64,000 nucleotides of DNA, taken from positions 135,331,988-135,395,987 of the forward strand of contig NC_050105.1 of NCBI RefSeq assembly GCF_902167145.1, in the 5' to 3' direction. The stretch comes from Zea mays. Taxonomy: Eukaryota; Streptophyta; Magnoliopsida; Poales; Poaceae. Every line of letters begins with the position of its first letter. Positions within the stretch are counted from its first letter, which is position 1. The position numbers and the translations under genes are program-made. This document shows positions 22,227 to 33,309 of this stretch, piece by piece. The notes under the pieces were generated by a model, which saw only the letters and a list, made by a program, of their open reading frames with translations, was not told the origin of the DNA and did no database searches.

Positions 22227-24863
22227 TTAGTTCTTGACTTTAGGTACCCAAATGGTTTTGGGTCCTTTGGCATTAGACACAAGAACTTTGGGTACCCAAA
22301 CACAAGTCTTTGATCCCTTGTGTTTGCCCCCAACATACTTGGCAACTACCTTGCCGGATTTGTTAGTTAAACCATATGATGCATCAAAAGTTTTGAATGA
22401 AATGCTATGGTCATTTGATGCACTAGGAGTTTTCTTCTTAGGCAACTTAGCACAGGTTGGTTGCCTAGAACTAGATGTCTCACCCTTATACATAAAAGCA
22501 TGGTTAGGGCCAAAGTGAGACTTCCTAAAATGAATTCTCCTAATTTTGCTCTCGGGATAACCGGCAGGGTACAAAATGTAACCCTCGTTATCCTGAGGCA
22601 TGGGAGCCTTGCCCTTAACAAAGTTGGACAATTTCTTAGGAGGGGCATTAAGTTTGACATTGCCTTCCTGTTGGAAGCCAATGTCATCCTTAATGCTAGG
22701 GCGTCTCCCATTATAAAGCATACTACGAGCAAACTTAAATTTTTCATTTTCTAGTTCATGCTCGGCAATTTTAGCATCTAATTTAGCTATATGATCATTT
22801 TGTTGTTTAATCATGGAAAGGTGATCATGTATAGCATTAACATCAACATCTTTACATCTAGTGCAAATAGTGACATGCTCAGTGGTACATGTAGAGGGTT
22901 TGCAAGAATTAAGTTCAACAATCTTAGCATGCAATATATCATTTTTGTCTCTAAGATCGGAAATTGTAACATTGCAAACATCTAGTTCTTTAGCCTTGGC
23001 AAGCAATTTTTCATTCTCAATCCTAAGGCTAGCAAGAGAAATGTTTAATTCTTCAATCTTAGCAAGTAGATCATCATTATCATTTCTAAGATTGGGAATT
23101 GAAACATCACAAGCATTTGTATCAACCTTAGCAATTAAACTAGCATTTTCATTTCTAAGGTTGTCAATAGTCTCATGGCAAGTGCTTAGCTCACTAGATA
23201 GTTTTTCACATTTTTCTACTTCTAGAGCATAAGCATTTTTAACCTTAACATGTTTCTTATTTTCTTTAATAAGGAAATCCTCTTGGGTGTCTAAGAGATC
23301 ATCCTTCTCATGGATAACACTAATCAATTCATTTAATTTTTCCTTTTGTTGCATGTTTAGGTTGGCAAAAAGAATGCACAAGTTATCCTCCTCATTACTA
23401 GCATTATCCTCATCACTAGAGGTTTCATATTTAGTGGAGGATCTTGATTTTACCTTCTTCCTTTTGACGTCCTTTGCCATGAGGCACTTGTGGCCGACGT
23501 TGGGGAAGAGAAGACCCTTGGTGACGGCGATGTTTGCGGCGTCCTCGTCGTCGGAGGAGTCGGTGGAGCTCTCGTCGGAGTCCCACTCCCGGCAAACATG
23601 AGCATCGCCGCCCTTCTTCTTGTAGTACCTCTTCTTCTCCTTTCTTCTCCCCTTCTTGTCGTCGCCCCTGTCACCGTCACTAGACATAGGACATTTTGCA
23701 ATAAAATGACCGGGCTTACCACATTTGTAGCACACTTTCTTGGAGCGGGGCTTGTAATCCTTCCCCCTCCTTTGCTTGAGGATTTGACGGAAGCTCTTGA
23801 TGATGAGTGCCATCTCCTCGTTGTCGAGCTTGGAGGCGTCGATGGGTGTTCGACTTGGAGTAAATTCCTCCTTCTTTTCTTCCGTCGCCTTGAATGCGAC
23901 CGGTTGTGCTTCAGACGTGGAGGGGCCATCAAGCTCGTTGATCTTCTTTGAGCCTTTGATCATCAATTCAAAGCTCACAAAATTCCCGATTACTTCCTCG
24001 GGAGTCATTAGTGTATATCTAGGATTGCCACGAATTAATTGAACTTGAGTTGGGTTAAGGAAAACAAGTGATCTTAAAATAACCTTAACCATTTCGTGGT
24101 CATCCCATTTCTTGCTCCCGAGGTTGCTCACTTGGTTCACCAAGGTCTTGAGCCGGTTGTACATGTCTTGTGGCTCCTCCCCTTGGCGAAGTCGGAAGCG
24201 ACCGAGCTCCCCCTCGATCGTTTCCCGCTTGGTGATTTTGGTCACCTCGTCTCCTTCGTGCGCGGTCTTTAGCGTGTCCCAAATCTCCTTGGCACCTTTC
24301 AACCCTTGCACCTTGTTATACTCCTCTCAACTTAAAGAGGCGAGGAGTATAGTTGAGGCTTAGGAGTTGAAGTGTTGGATTTGGGCCACTTCATCCTCAT
24401 TATAATCTTCATCCCCTACAGATGGTACCTGTACACCAAACTCAATAACATCACATATACTTTTGTGGAGTGAGGTTAAGTGAAATCGCATCAAATCACA
24501 CCACCTAGCATAATCTTCACCATCAAATGTTGGTGGTTTGCCTAATGGGACGGAAAGTAAAGGTGTATGTTTAGAAATGCGAGGGTAGCGTAGGGGGATC
24601 TTACTAAACTTCTTGCGCTCATGGCGCTTAGAAGTAATGGATGGCGCGTCGGAGCCGGAGGTGGAAGGTGATGAAGTATCGGTCTCGTAGTAGACCACCT
24701 TCCTCATCTTCTTTTTCTTGTTGCCACTCCGATGCGACTTGTGGGAAGAGGATTTCTTCTCCTTCCCTTTGTTGCGGGACTCTTCCGATGAAGCCTTCTC
24801 GTGGCTTGTAGTGGGCTTGTCGCCGGTCTCTATCTCCTTCTTGGCGCGATCTCCCGACATCAC
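22227..24863 (-). pseudogene. gag: Ji-like Gag with two in-frame stops
   Basis: Sirevirus Gag, read from 24863 down to 22227. The N-terminus is lysine- and serine-rich, followed by the copia Gag core (PLGKPPTFDGEDYARW at about residue 105; GELGRFRLRQGEEP further on). A CCHC zinc knuckle CYKCGKPGHFIAKC lies near 23690-23735, then a long coiled-coil-like region of N/L/E-rich heptads and a C-terminus with repeated WVPK motifs. Stops TAA at 24360-24362 and TGA at 24327-24329 are in frame with both flanks, so the reading frame is otherwise preserved. Long Gag with a C-terminal coiled coil is a Sirevirus feature. Confidence 0.9.
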
Positions 24864-24892
24864 TTCGAGTGGTTAGGCTCTAATGAAGCACC

Positions 24893-24906
24893 GGGCTCTG
24901 ATACCA
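24893..24906 (-). other. Primer-binding site of the Ji-like element
   Basis: The plus strand reads gctctgatacca; on the minus strand this is tggtatcagagc, two bases after the end of the 5' LTR. It matches the standard plant initiator Met tRNA primer site and fixes the element orientation. Confidence 0.85.
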
Positions 24907-24918
24907 ATTGAAAGTCGC

Positions 24919-27900
24919 TGTAACACCCTTAATTTGGGGGTATAAAATTTCTTTGCTCATATTCACAAATTCAGGTGTTACTTCCCTTTTCTCATCCTTC
25001 CTCATTCTTCTCTTTCTCATTTCTATAGGAGAAAATTGCTTATTTTATTTGTAATTATAGTTTAATAGGTTAAACCCTAAGGGAGTATGAATTGTTGCAT
25101 CATGTTGAACCCTAGATTTCACTTTTGCTTGGTGCATAATTCTTGGAAAGTCTAATTTGAATTTGTGGCTTATTTGGATTTGAATCAAATGGAGAAAATA
25201 AAAAGAAAAGGGAAAACAATTCCAGAATAAAAAGAAAAGAGAAAGAAGCCCACTCCCCCGCCCCCCTCAGCCTTTCGGCCCAGCTAAGCCCATCCCGCGC
25301 GCGCGCACTCTCCCTCCCCCGCTCTCTCTGCCCTGGCGGGCCCGCCCGTCAGCGCGACCGCCTTCCGCGCGCCCGCCCCCGCTTTCCCCTCTCTCTCCTC
25401 GCGGGCCCGGCTTGTCAGCCCCGTCGTCCTCGCGTAACCGCCGCCCGAGCTGCGCGCGGCCGCCTTCTCCGCGCCCACGTCGCGCGTGGAGCTCGCAACC
25501 GCCCCGCCCCTGGCCACTTGAGCCCAGAGCCCCACTCGCCCTCTCCCCCTCCCTCTTTTGCGCACCAGCAGACCCCTCTTCCACCTCTCCCTCGCTGCGC
25601 GCACGCCAGAGCGCCGCCGCCACAAATCCCCGCTGTCCCGAGCTCGTTTCCCGGCCGCCGTTGGAGTTCCGCCATGTCCGTTGCCACGGTGAGCTTCGCC
25701 CCGGCGTCCGCAACCTGGGACGCGCCCCAATTCCCTCTCCCCCTCCCTATTTCTCTCTGGCCGCGCTCACCCGCCGTTCCCCGTGCAGCCGCGGAGGTCC
25801 GCCACCGTCGCCCCGGGCCACCGTCGCGCCATTGCCGCCACCGAGGAGTCCCCGGAGCCCGACTTGAGGTAAAGAACCTCTCCCGCCCCTATCGACCCGT
25901 GTATTGCCTTCTGTTGCGCTTAATTCCTCGCCGGAGTTGTTTTATGCCGCCGCCGAGCCGCTCCGCCGTGGGCCGCCCCCCTCCGGTGCCCCTGCCCCGA
26001 CCCAGACCCCACCAGAGGACTCCCCGTGCCCTCCCCAACCTTCCCGGCCACTTAGGTCGCCCCAGAGACCCGCCAAACGCCCGCGCCCCTCGTCTCCGGC
26101 GAGTCCTCCGCCGCGGGGACGAGCGCCGCCGCCCCAGCTAGCCGTAGGAGAAGCCCAGGCCGGCCACCCGATCCCCACCGTCCGTCCCAGATCGGGCGGT
26201 CCCGTTTTAATTAGGTCAAGCCTAATCCTGGCCGTCCGCCGGAGATCCAGCGGCCCAGGCCCGCTTCCCCCACACCCCGTCTCCCTGCCGTTGGGCCCCG
26301 CCTGTCAGCCCGCCCGCGCGCTCGCGCTGCCCGCCGGCCCCGCCTGTCAGCCTCTCAGGCCGCCGCGCGCTCGCGCGCCCGCCCGCAGGATCTAATCCTG
26401 GCCGTTCGCCTTAGATCTGACGGCCGTAGTAGGCCGATACCCCTTCGCCCGCGCGTTTTCTTAAAGAGACCCCCGGTTTTCTGGAATTTGAACCCGCCGT
26501 CCCTGGTTTCTCTCAGTTAGGTCCCTGGGCCATTTATTTAATTCAAAATAGGTATTTAGGGTATATTTTTAACCCCTAAACTTGTAAAATCCATAACTTT
26601 GTCATATGAACTCCAAATGAGGTGCTTCAAATTGCAAAATGCTCATGATGTTTTTGTCTATCTATTTAAACAATGTTTCCCTGCTGTTTCCATGTACCAA
26701 TTAATAGTTAATCACTAGGATAGGATTAAGGCTATTGGAACCCTATTTGAGATAATTAGAAGTTGGTAGACTTTAATAAAAGTTAGAATACTTAAGTTTA
26801 TGGACTTAAACACCTAAGTTTAGAAACTTAAAACCATGTAATGATTTAATCCCTCCACTGACTTAAACCTGATTAGTGGATAATGAATCACTTTGTATAG
26901 TCCTCTACCCCAGACCTAGGGAACACCAGAGTGCCTATCCATTTTCTACTATGAACTTGTGATCCCTCTCTGCTGCATATGTTTGGTATGTTGCTTTTTG
27001 TTTGTTATTTTCCCAAGTGCATAGTGTGAATGATTACTTTACATAGACAACGAGCAGTCTGTGTTTCCCGAGGAGGTTGCAGAGGAAGTCCCTGATCAGC
27101 AGTTTGGTGAAGGCAAGTGTCCTCTGTCCCATTATGTCCTATTCATTTATAACTTACTACCCCGCACTACTTACTTGAAACCTAAGGATTGACTAGCTTT
27201 ACACTTTACTTTGTCCTTGATGACCTATTGGGTTGTTATGGTTAGCACTCTGCTTTTGCCTTAACTTAATCAATGAACATGATGTGACTATTTATGATAC
27301 TGTTATCCTGATGATATTGATGATCTTGTGATACTCTAGGGGGCTCAGGCTGTTTCCTGAGTACCTCTCCGTAAGGACTTGTTCGTTGAGAGACCACCCG
27401 GGATAACAGTACAACCATGAGGGTGAAATGGGATGCCCTTAGCTGATTAATTAGATGAACTAGAGGTGTAGTTGCTTAGCCGTCGTGCCGTCAATGGGGT
27501 CCAGGCACAGTGCTTGCTCTGCCGAGGCTGAGTGCCGAGGTTCTTTCGTTTTGCTCTTTGTTAGTCACTCTCCTGCGGGGAGGGGTACTGTGTTTATCAA
27601 ACTGGATAAACCTAACGGGCAGCTATGATCTCTAGGGAATCTTTGTAAAAGCTACGTAGTGATGCCCTGCCGGACCACCTAGGTAGTGGTCAATGGGGAT
27701 TAGCTCTCCCCGGGTAGAAAGGGGATCATGGCTCATGGGTAAAGTGTGCAACCTCTGCAGAGGGTAGTGAAACTGATATATCAGCCGTGCTCACGGTTAA
27801 GAGCAGCCTTGGGATCCTCTTTGATTAGAGATACAGATGGTTCGAGATACAAGGATTACGTTATGGTTTTGGTTCGACTATGATGATGTTGTTCCTCGAT

Positions 27901-28428
27901 GAGGAAATGGTTTACGTGTTGGTTAATGCTAAAATCTGGCTCCTACTAATGATAAATACTTGACCAACTAAAAGCAACTGCTTGAGCCCAACCCCACATA
28001 AAGCTAGTCCACTTCAGCCAAACGGGACATTTGCTGAGTACGTTGATGTGTACTCATCCTTGCTTTACCACCAAACACCAGGTTGTCCGCATTGTAATCA
28101 CTGCTCAGGAGAAGGCGAAGTCGTGGAAGGAGACTTCCAGGAGTTTCAAGACTACGACGAATTCTAGGTGTGGGTTGGCGGCAACCCCCAGTCAGCTGCC
28201 TGTGAAGGCCTTATCTTTACTGCGTTCCGCTAGTACTTTGATTTACCTGTTAAGACAATGACTGTGTGGATGTCTATGACTCTGTGATGTAATAAGTTAA
28301 TACTCTTTTATGTTAATATTCGAGCATTGTGCGATGATGTTCATTTATGTAATCGCTGTGTACGTGAGTTCTGATCCTGGCACGTGCATAGTTTGCATTC
28401 GGTTTGCCTTCCAAAACCGGGTGTGACA
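24919..28428 (+). repeat. 5' LTR of the Tekay-clade element
   Basis: 3510 bp, starting tgtaacaccc and ending gggtgtgaca, followed directly by the PBS. The first 63 bp form an imperfect hairpin (24920-24936 with 24965-24981). A GC-rich, codon-like stretch lies at 25260-26460, an AT-rich stretch at 26500-27340, and the 3' portion from about 27340 is homologous to the end of the non-autonomous LTR at 30373. The reading frames at 25267-26395 occur in both LTRs and are GC-driven; a possible spliced LTR transcript is discussed under findings. Confidence 0.92.
27964..28167 (+). other. Conserved small reading frame in the LTR 3' part
   Basis: The frame is open from 27964 to a TAG at 28165-28167, without an ATG. 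It encodes a peptide with a CPHCNHC cluster and an acidic end EVVEGDFQEFQDYDEF. The minus-strand counterparts in the two non-autonomous LTRs (30635-30820 and 53341-53526) keep the same length and stop. Over 61 codons I count nine differences between the two families, five of them silent, and no indel. It may be the last exon of an LTR transcript or just a conserved R/U5 segment. Function unknown. Confidence 0.4.
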
Positions 28429-28686
28429 TAAGTGGTATCAAAGCCAGGTTGACTGTAGGACCGCTGACCTAGAGTAGTACTGGTCGTACTAAGGACTATT
28501 GACCTTCCCTCTCACTTTGACCTCTGATGTTACTTCAAAATTCGGTCACCTCGACCAACCATATGTTTTACTACATATATATACTATATTATACCTTGTT
28601 AAAACTTTTATCTTGTTCTGTCTATGGTTTATGCACTCGTCATATTAGTTCTGTTCTTACTCTTGTGCTTACGGTGTCTTTTGTAG
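28429..28686 (+). other. Tekay leader with primer-binding site
   Basis: The PBS tggtatcaaagcc is at 28433-28445, four bases after the LTR, and fits initiator Met tRNA. The following 130 bp (to about 28560) match the leader of the nested non-autonomous element (52945-53078 on the minus strand), including 'gactgtaggaccgctgacc'. This shared stretch is a good candidate for the packaging or dimerisation signal, by inference. The leader ends in a pyrimidine-rich tract and tag directly before the ATG at 28687. Confidence 0.75.
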
Positions 28687-29712
28687 ATGGCTCGTCTTAG
28701 ACACACTGCACGTAAGTCGGTGATTACTTTCCTGCCATCTCGACTTGCGGAGCGTCCTCTGCACCGCACCGTGTCCGGTCAGTCGAGTCACCTGGAGAGA
28801 CTGCACCACCGCCTGCGTGAGGAGCAGGAACGCCGGCGCCAGCACAGAGAGCAGCAGGGCTCTTCCTCCCCACCTCAGCTAGAGGTGGAGTCCGTGAGGC
28901 CCCGTTTCTTTGTTGCCCAGCTGGAGGCGCCCCCTGCACCGCCGCGGGACGTTCCGGCTGTTGGAGGAGCTACTGGAGGAGGTCCTGGAGAAGACCCCGA
29001 CGACGACGACGACGACTCAGACCACAGCACGGAGTCTTCTGAGCCGCAGGAGGCGGAAGGATGGGTCGCCCGACCCATCACCCGTGACGCCGCTCGCGGT
29101 TGTCACTTCCACGACGCACTCGACACCTTGCTGCGCCAGGCTTTCGACCGGCACACCTGGTCGATCGAGTATCGTTGTGTAGTCTACCAGCACAGTCGCG
29201 GGAGGTACCCGGACCGCTGGGAAGCTACCGGCCTAGTTCGCCGTCCGGAGGACGATCTCCGGGGTGCGGAGGCCGTTTCGGAGCACTACTCCATCTCCGA
29301 GAGGGACACTACAGAGGCGGCTATGCAGGATGCAGCACGGCGTGCACTCTCTCAGTACTGTTCTTTGTTCGGTGGGGTGGCCGACGGTCTTAACCTTCGG
29401 TACTACCCCCGCCGTCCTACTGGCAGCACCGAGAGTGTGGTTGTCTCACCTGTTGGTGAGGGTAACCCTAGGTTGAGCAGCACCGTCAACCTAGTCGCAG
29501 TGCTTAACACTGAGCTGGACCACTCTCTGGACGAGCTAAGCAGGGCTCGAACGGAGATTGCGGAGTTGCGTGCTGAGCTGGCAGAGCGCCATCACCAGGA
29601 GGGTGGTTCTCCCGCTCCTGTTGGGACTCAGCACCCATACCGCTCGCCGCCACGTGGTCACCACACTTATGGTTCCCCTGCCTATAAGACCAGGATAGAT
29701 CTGGATCCTTAG
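28687..29712 (+). CDS. Pre-gag ORF of the Tekay-clade element, unknown function
   Basis: An uninterrupted 341-codon frame between PBS and gag. I do not recognise a named family. Residues 1-60 are basic and arginine-rich (RLHHRLREEQERRRQHREQ). About 60-125 is a proline-rich then strongly acidic linker with an EDPDDDDDD run. About 130-235 is a compact segment (GCHFHDALDTL, WSIEYRCVVYQ, DTTEAAMQDAARRALSQYC) whose final helix resembles, loosely, the last helix of double-stranded RNA-binding domains. About 265-300 is a predicted coiled coil (LDHSLDELSRARTEIAELRAEL). The tail is proline- and histidine-rich. The start ATG follows a pyrimidine tract ending in tag. It stays open although pol in the same copy has stops, suggesting it was coding in the parent. 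Extra ORFs before gag are unusual for gypsy elements. Confidence 0.7.
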   Translation: MARLRHTARKSVITFLPSRLAERPLHRTVSGQSSHLERLHHRLREEQERRRQHREQQGSSSPPQLEVESVRPRFFVAQLEAPPAPPRDVPAVGGATGGGPGEDPDDDDDDSDHSTESSEPQEAEGWVARPITRDAARGCHFHDALDTLLRQAFDRHTWSIEYRCVVYQHSRGRYPDRWEATGLVRRPEDDLRGAEAVSEHYSISERDTTEAAMQDAARRALSQYCSLFGGVADGLNLRYYPRRPTGSTESVVVSPVGEGNPRLSSTVNLVAVLNTELDHSLDELSRARTEIAELRAELAERHHQEGGSPAPVGTQHPYRSPPRGHHTYGSPAYKTRIDLDP

Positions 29713-30114
29713 ATCGTTAGCGTCGGAGTTTGTAATAATTCTTAAGTCAGATATCTCAGTCTTAGGTAGTCAGTTTAGTTTGCTTATCAGTTGCTTCCAT
29801 TTAGTTTAGTTTGCTTATCAGTTGCTTTCATGCTTGTTATGATGAACTTGTGCTGGATTCGAATCTTTATAATGACTGTTGCCAACCTGTGGGTTTCCCC
29901 TGCAGTTTGGCCTAGCTAGTAATGTTAATGAAGTCAGTTGCTTAGTTGGGAAACCATTTACTTCTACTTTCCTTCTTATCTGAGAAGCTGTGTTGAATCA
30001 TAATGAGGATCAGTGAAGCTCTTTATTCACTCAGTGTCATGAAGAATTCTGTATTCTCTTTTCTTATGCTGAAGGGTTGTAAGATCAATGCTGATGTATG
30101 AATGTCTTCCACAG
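29713..30114 (+). other. Spacer between pre-gag ORF and gag
   Basis: 402 bp with no coding frame. It contains a 25-bp direct repeat (agtttagtttgcttatcag...) at 29772-29796 and 29803-29827, period 31 bp. It ends in 'gaatgtcttccacag' directly before the gag ATG, which looks like a 3' splice site. If used, splicing would remove the pre-gag ORF and place the gag ATG first; this is inference only. Confidence 0.5.
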
Positions 30115-30372
30115 ATGTCTGACAACAGGCGCCGATGCAACAGGCGTGCTCAGCAAGAGCAGCATGACCAGCAGGAGGAACATCAGAGGCAGCCTCCCCC
30201 ACCACCCCCGATGTCAGTGGAGCAGATGTTCTTGATGCAGACTCAGGCAGTGCAGGCCATTGGGCAGACTCTGGCAGCCATGCAACAGGCTCAACAGCAA
30301 CCCCAACCCCAGCTGCAAGTGCAGATGCCCCAGATGCCAGGAGATAAGCGTGGCGAGTTCATGAGAGGGCAC
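30115..30372 (+). pseudogene. gag: Tekay Gag, N-terminal part (before the insertion)
   Basis: 86 codons from an ATG that follows an acceptor-like cttccacag. The segment is arginine- and glutamine-rich (MSDNRRRCNRRAQQEQHDQ), then proline-rich, then has a Q-rich helix (AVQAIGQTLAAMQQAQQQ) typical of Tekay-clade Gag N-termini. The frame is cut after a complete codon at 30372 by the nested element, whose duplication ggcac spans 30368-30372. It continues in frame at 57696. Confidence 0.85.
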
Positions 30373-30634
30373 TGTCACACCCGGTTTCAGAAGGCAAACC
30401 GAATGCGAACTATGTACGTGCCAGGATCAGAATTCACGTACACAGCGATTACATAAATGAACATCATCGCACAGTGCTCGAATAATAACATAAAAGAGTA
30501 TTAACTTATTACATCACAGAGTCATAGACATCCACATAGGCATCAACTTAACAGTTAAATCAAAGTGCTAAGCGAAACGCAGTAAAGATAAGGCCTTCAC
30601 AGGCAGCTGACTGGGGGTTGCCGCCAACCCACAC

Positions 30635-30820
30635 CTAAAATTCGTCGTAGTCTTGGAACTCCTGGAAGTCTCCTTCCACGACTTCGTCTTCTCCTGAGCA
30701 GTGGTTGCAATGTGGACAACCTGGTGTTTTGTGGTAAAGCAAGGATGAGTACACATCAACGTACTCAGCAAATGCCCCGTTTGGCTGAAGTGGACTAGCT
30801 TTATGTGGGGTTAGGCTCAA
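30635..30820 (-). other. Conserved small LTR frame, copy in the non-autonomous 3' LTR
   Basis: Minus-strand counterpart of 27982-28167: 61 codons, same stop, CPHCNHC cluster and EVVEGDFQEFQDYDEF end. A third copy is at 53341-53526. Coding status is unproven. Confidence 0.4.
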
Positions 30821-33177
30821 GCAGTTGCTTTTAGTTGGTCAGGTATTTATTATTAGTGAAGCCAGGTTTTAGCAATAACTAACCCGTGAATCATTTCCTC
30901 ATCGAGGAACATCATTATCATCATCGAACCAAAATCATAAATAGAACCATTGTATCTCGAACCATTCGTGTCTCTAATCAAAGAGGATCCCAAGGCCGCT
31001 CTTAACCGTGAGCACGGCTGATATATCAGTTTCACTACCCTCTGCAGAGGTCGCACACTTTACCCATGAGCCGTGATTCCCTCTCTAGCCCGGGCTTGCA
31101 AGACCCTTATTCACTCCCAAGGTGAATGGCCAGGGATTCACTACGAAGCCTTTACAAAGATTCCCTAGAGGTCATAGCTGCCCGTTAGGTTTCTCCAGTT
31201 TGATAAACACAGTACCTCTCCCCGCAGGAGGGCGACTAAAAAGCAAAACGAAAGAACCTCGGCACCCAGCCTCGGCAGAGCAAGCACTGTGCCTGGACCC
31301 CATTGACGGCACGACGGCGAAGCAACTACACTTCTAGTTCCTCTAATTAATTAGCTAAGGGCACCTCATTCCACCCTCATGGTTGCACTGTTATCCCGGG
31401 TGGTCTCTCAACGAACAGGTCCTTACGGAGAGGTACTCAGGAAACAGCCTGAGCCCCCTAGAGTATCACAAGATCATCAACATCATCAGGATAACAGTAT
31501 CATAAGTAGTCACATCATGTTCATTGATTAAGTTAAGGCAATAGCAAAATGCTAACCATAACAACCCAGAAGGTCATCAAGGATAAAGTAAAGTGTAAAA
31601 CTAGTCAATCCTTAGGTTTCAAGTAAGTAATGCGGGGTAGTAAGTTATAAATGAATAGGACATAATGGGTCAGAGGACACTTGCCTTCACCAAGCTGCTG
31701 CTGCTCAGGGACTTCAGCCTCATAGAACGCAGAGAGCTTGATCACATGGTCGCCAACGCTTGATCTTCGATCCCTCGAAACTTGGAGATGGATCGCACTC
31801 TAATCGCAACGCGGAGCGAAGACGAACAGACACAAGCAAGCAAACACATATATGCATAAGAACATTACACCATACAAATACAAACATAATAAAACATGCA
31901 AAACGAAATAGAGTGCGCTACTACAGTCACGCGAGGAAAAAGAAGTGTCGAACTCGAAGCGTCGATCTGGAAGATATCGCGTTTACGCTAAATAAATATT
32001 AAGTAAAACATTTAATTCGATATTATCAAATATAAATTATAACTGCTATTTAGTTCTGATTAAATCTGTTACGCTAACAGCTGTCAAATAAATAAGTAAT
32101 TTAATTAACACAAGAGATTCTAAGCGATGCGAATTGACGATACACGAAACAGCACAACAGCGTGCGAACGACGCGCGGACAGACGCGACATCGCACGCTG
32201 ACGACACACGAAATAGCGCGCGAGACGAGCGCGAACGAGCATGCCATCACATGCGGAACAACAGACGAGGAAAACTAAATAAGTGACACGTTTATACTAA
32301 ACAAATAATAAATAAATAGAAAGTAGTTAAGTTAATATTTACCATGTTAATATTTATTATAAAAGCGCAAATTGAACATTACACATTTAATCTAACTGAG
32401 ATATTAATCTAATAAATATTAGTCGAGCAAACCTTAGGTTGATTATCTAAAATATATGACCTGGCGAATTAGCCTTATTAACATGAGTGTTTATAAGCGA
32501 AAATAATTTATTATCACACGTTGACGCCGTACGACACACGAAACAACACTGCGGCACGCGCACGACGTGCGACAACGCGTGTGAATGGCACGCACGACAT
32601 CCGCAAAACAACGCGCACGACCGTGCGCGACACGCACGAGTCAACGCGACTATGCGCGCAAACAGCTCGATGACGCGCAAACGATGTCGTGCGCCAACAA
32701 CGAACAAATAAATAATTAGTTAAAAGCATTTAAGCTGGTGTTAATCAAGTTAACTAATATTTATATTTATAAAAGCACGAGTTAAAACTATATACTCGTT
32801 CTAAATAAATTGTTATTTTATTAACCCTAGAATAAACCAATAATTAATTATACAACTAAAACATACGACCCGACGACAACGAGCGCCACATGTGGGAACA
32901 GCGTGCACGTCACGCAAACAGCACGCGACCCGCGAAAACGGCGCGACGCGCGAACTACTACTAAACTGTGTCATATTTATTCTGCACATAAATTAAATGC
33001 AACACTTAAGTTGACATAACCACAATTAGAGGTATTTATCGCATGCACCGATAGAATTAACACTTAGTTCTGATTGATTTACTACTCGGTTAATCATCGT
33101 TTAATTACGTAGATTAATTAACATGAGCGATTCTAGACGAAATAGTTTATTGCTGCGCGACATGGCACGCAACACAC

Positions 33178-33309
33178 TAAGGCGTTGTTCGTTTACATCG
33201 GATTGCGCCCGGAATCGTTCAGGCTAATCAAAGTTTATATAAATTAGAGAAACAATCCGGCTCGGAATCGTTCCGGCCCACCAATCCGACACAAACGAAC
33301 AAGGCCTAA
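33178..33309. mobile_element. Short Tourist-like MITE in the non-autonomous LTR
   Basis: The element is 33181-33306 (126 bp) with terminal inverted repeats ggcgttgttcgttt and, reverse-complemented from the right, ggccttgttcgttt. The trinucleotide taa flanks it (33178-33180 and 33307-33309), fitting PIF/Harbinger. The same MITE is at 55887-56012 in the other LTR, so it was present before the host element transposed. Confidence 0.75.

Larger units (their letters stand above)
16974..24918 (-). mobile_element. Ji-like Sirevirus (Ty1-copia), minus strand, 5' LTR interrupted
   Basis: The element reads right to left. Its 3' LTR is 16974-18177 (1204 bp), pol is 18974-22213, gag 22227-24863, the PBS 24893-24906, and its 5' LTR begins at 24909. 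Only ten bases of that LTR (24909-24918, tgaaagtcgc) are present before the Tekay element starts at 24919; the rest should resume beyond 64000. The PBS (tggtatcagagc on the minus strand) fits initiator Met tRNA, as in Sireviruses. Three in-frame stops disable gag and pol. The Ji-like name is tentative; the Sirevirus lineage is well supported. Confidence 0.9.

Noticed and set aside
25267..26395. Proline- and arginine-rich frames in the Tekay LTR as host genes
   Set aside because: They recur in the 3' LTR (62413-63526) and reflect GC-rich LTR sequence. A spliced LTR transcript is possible but the exon phases I tried did not join cleanly.
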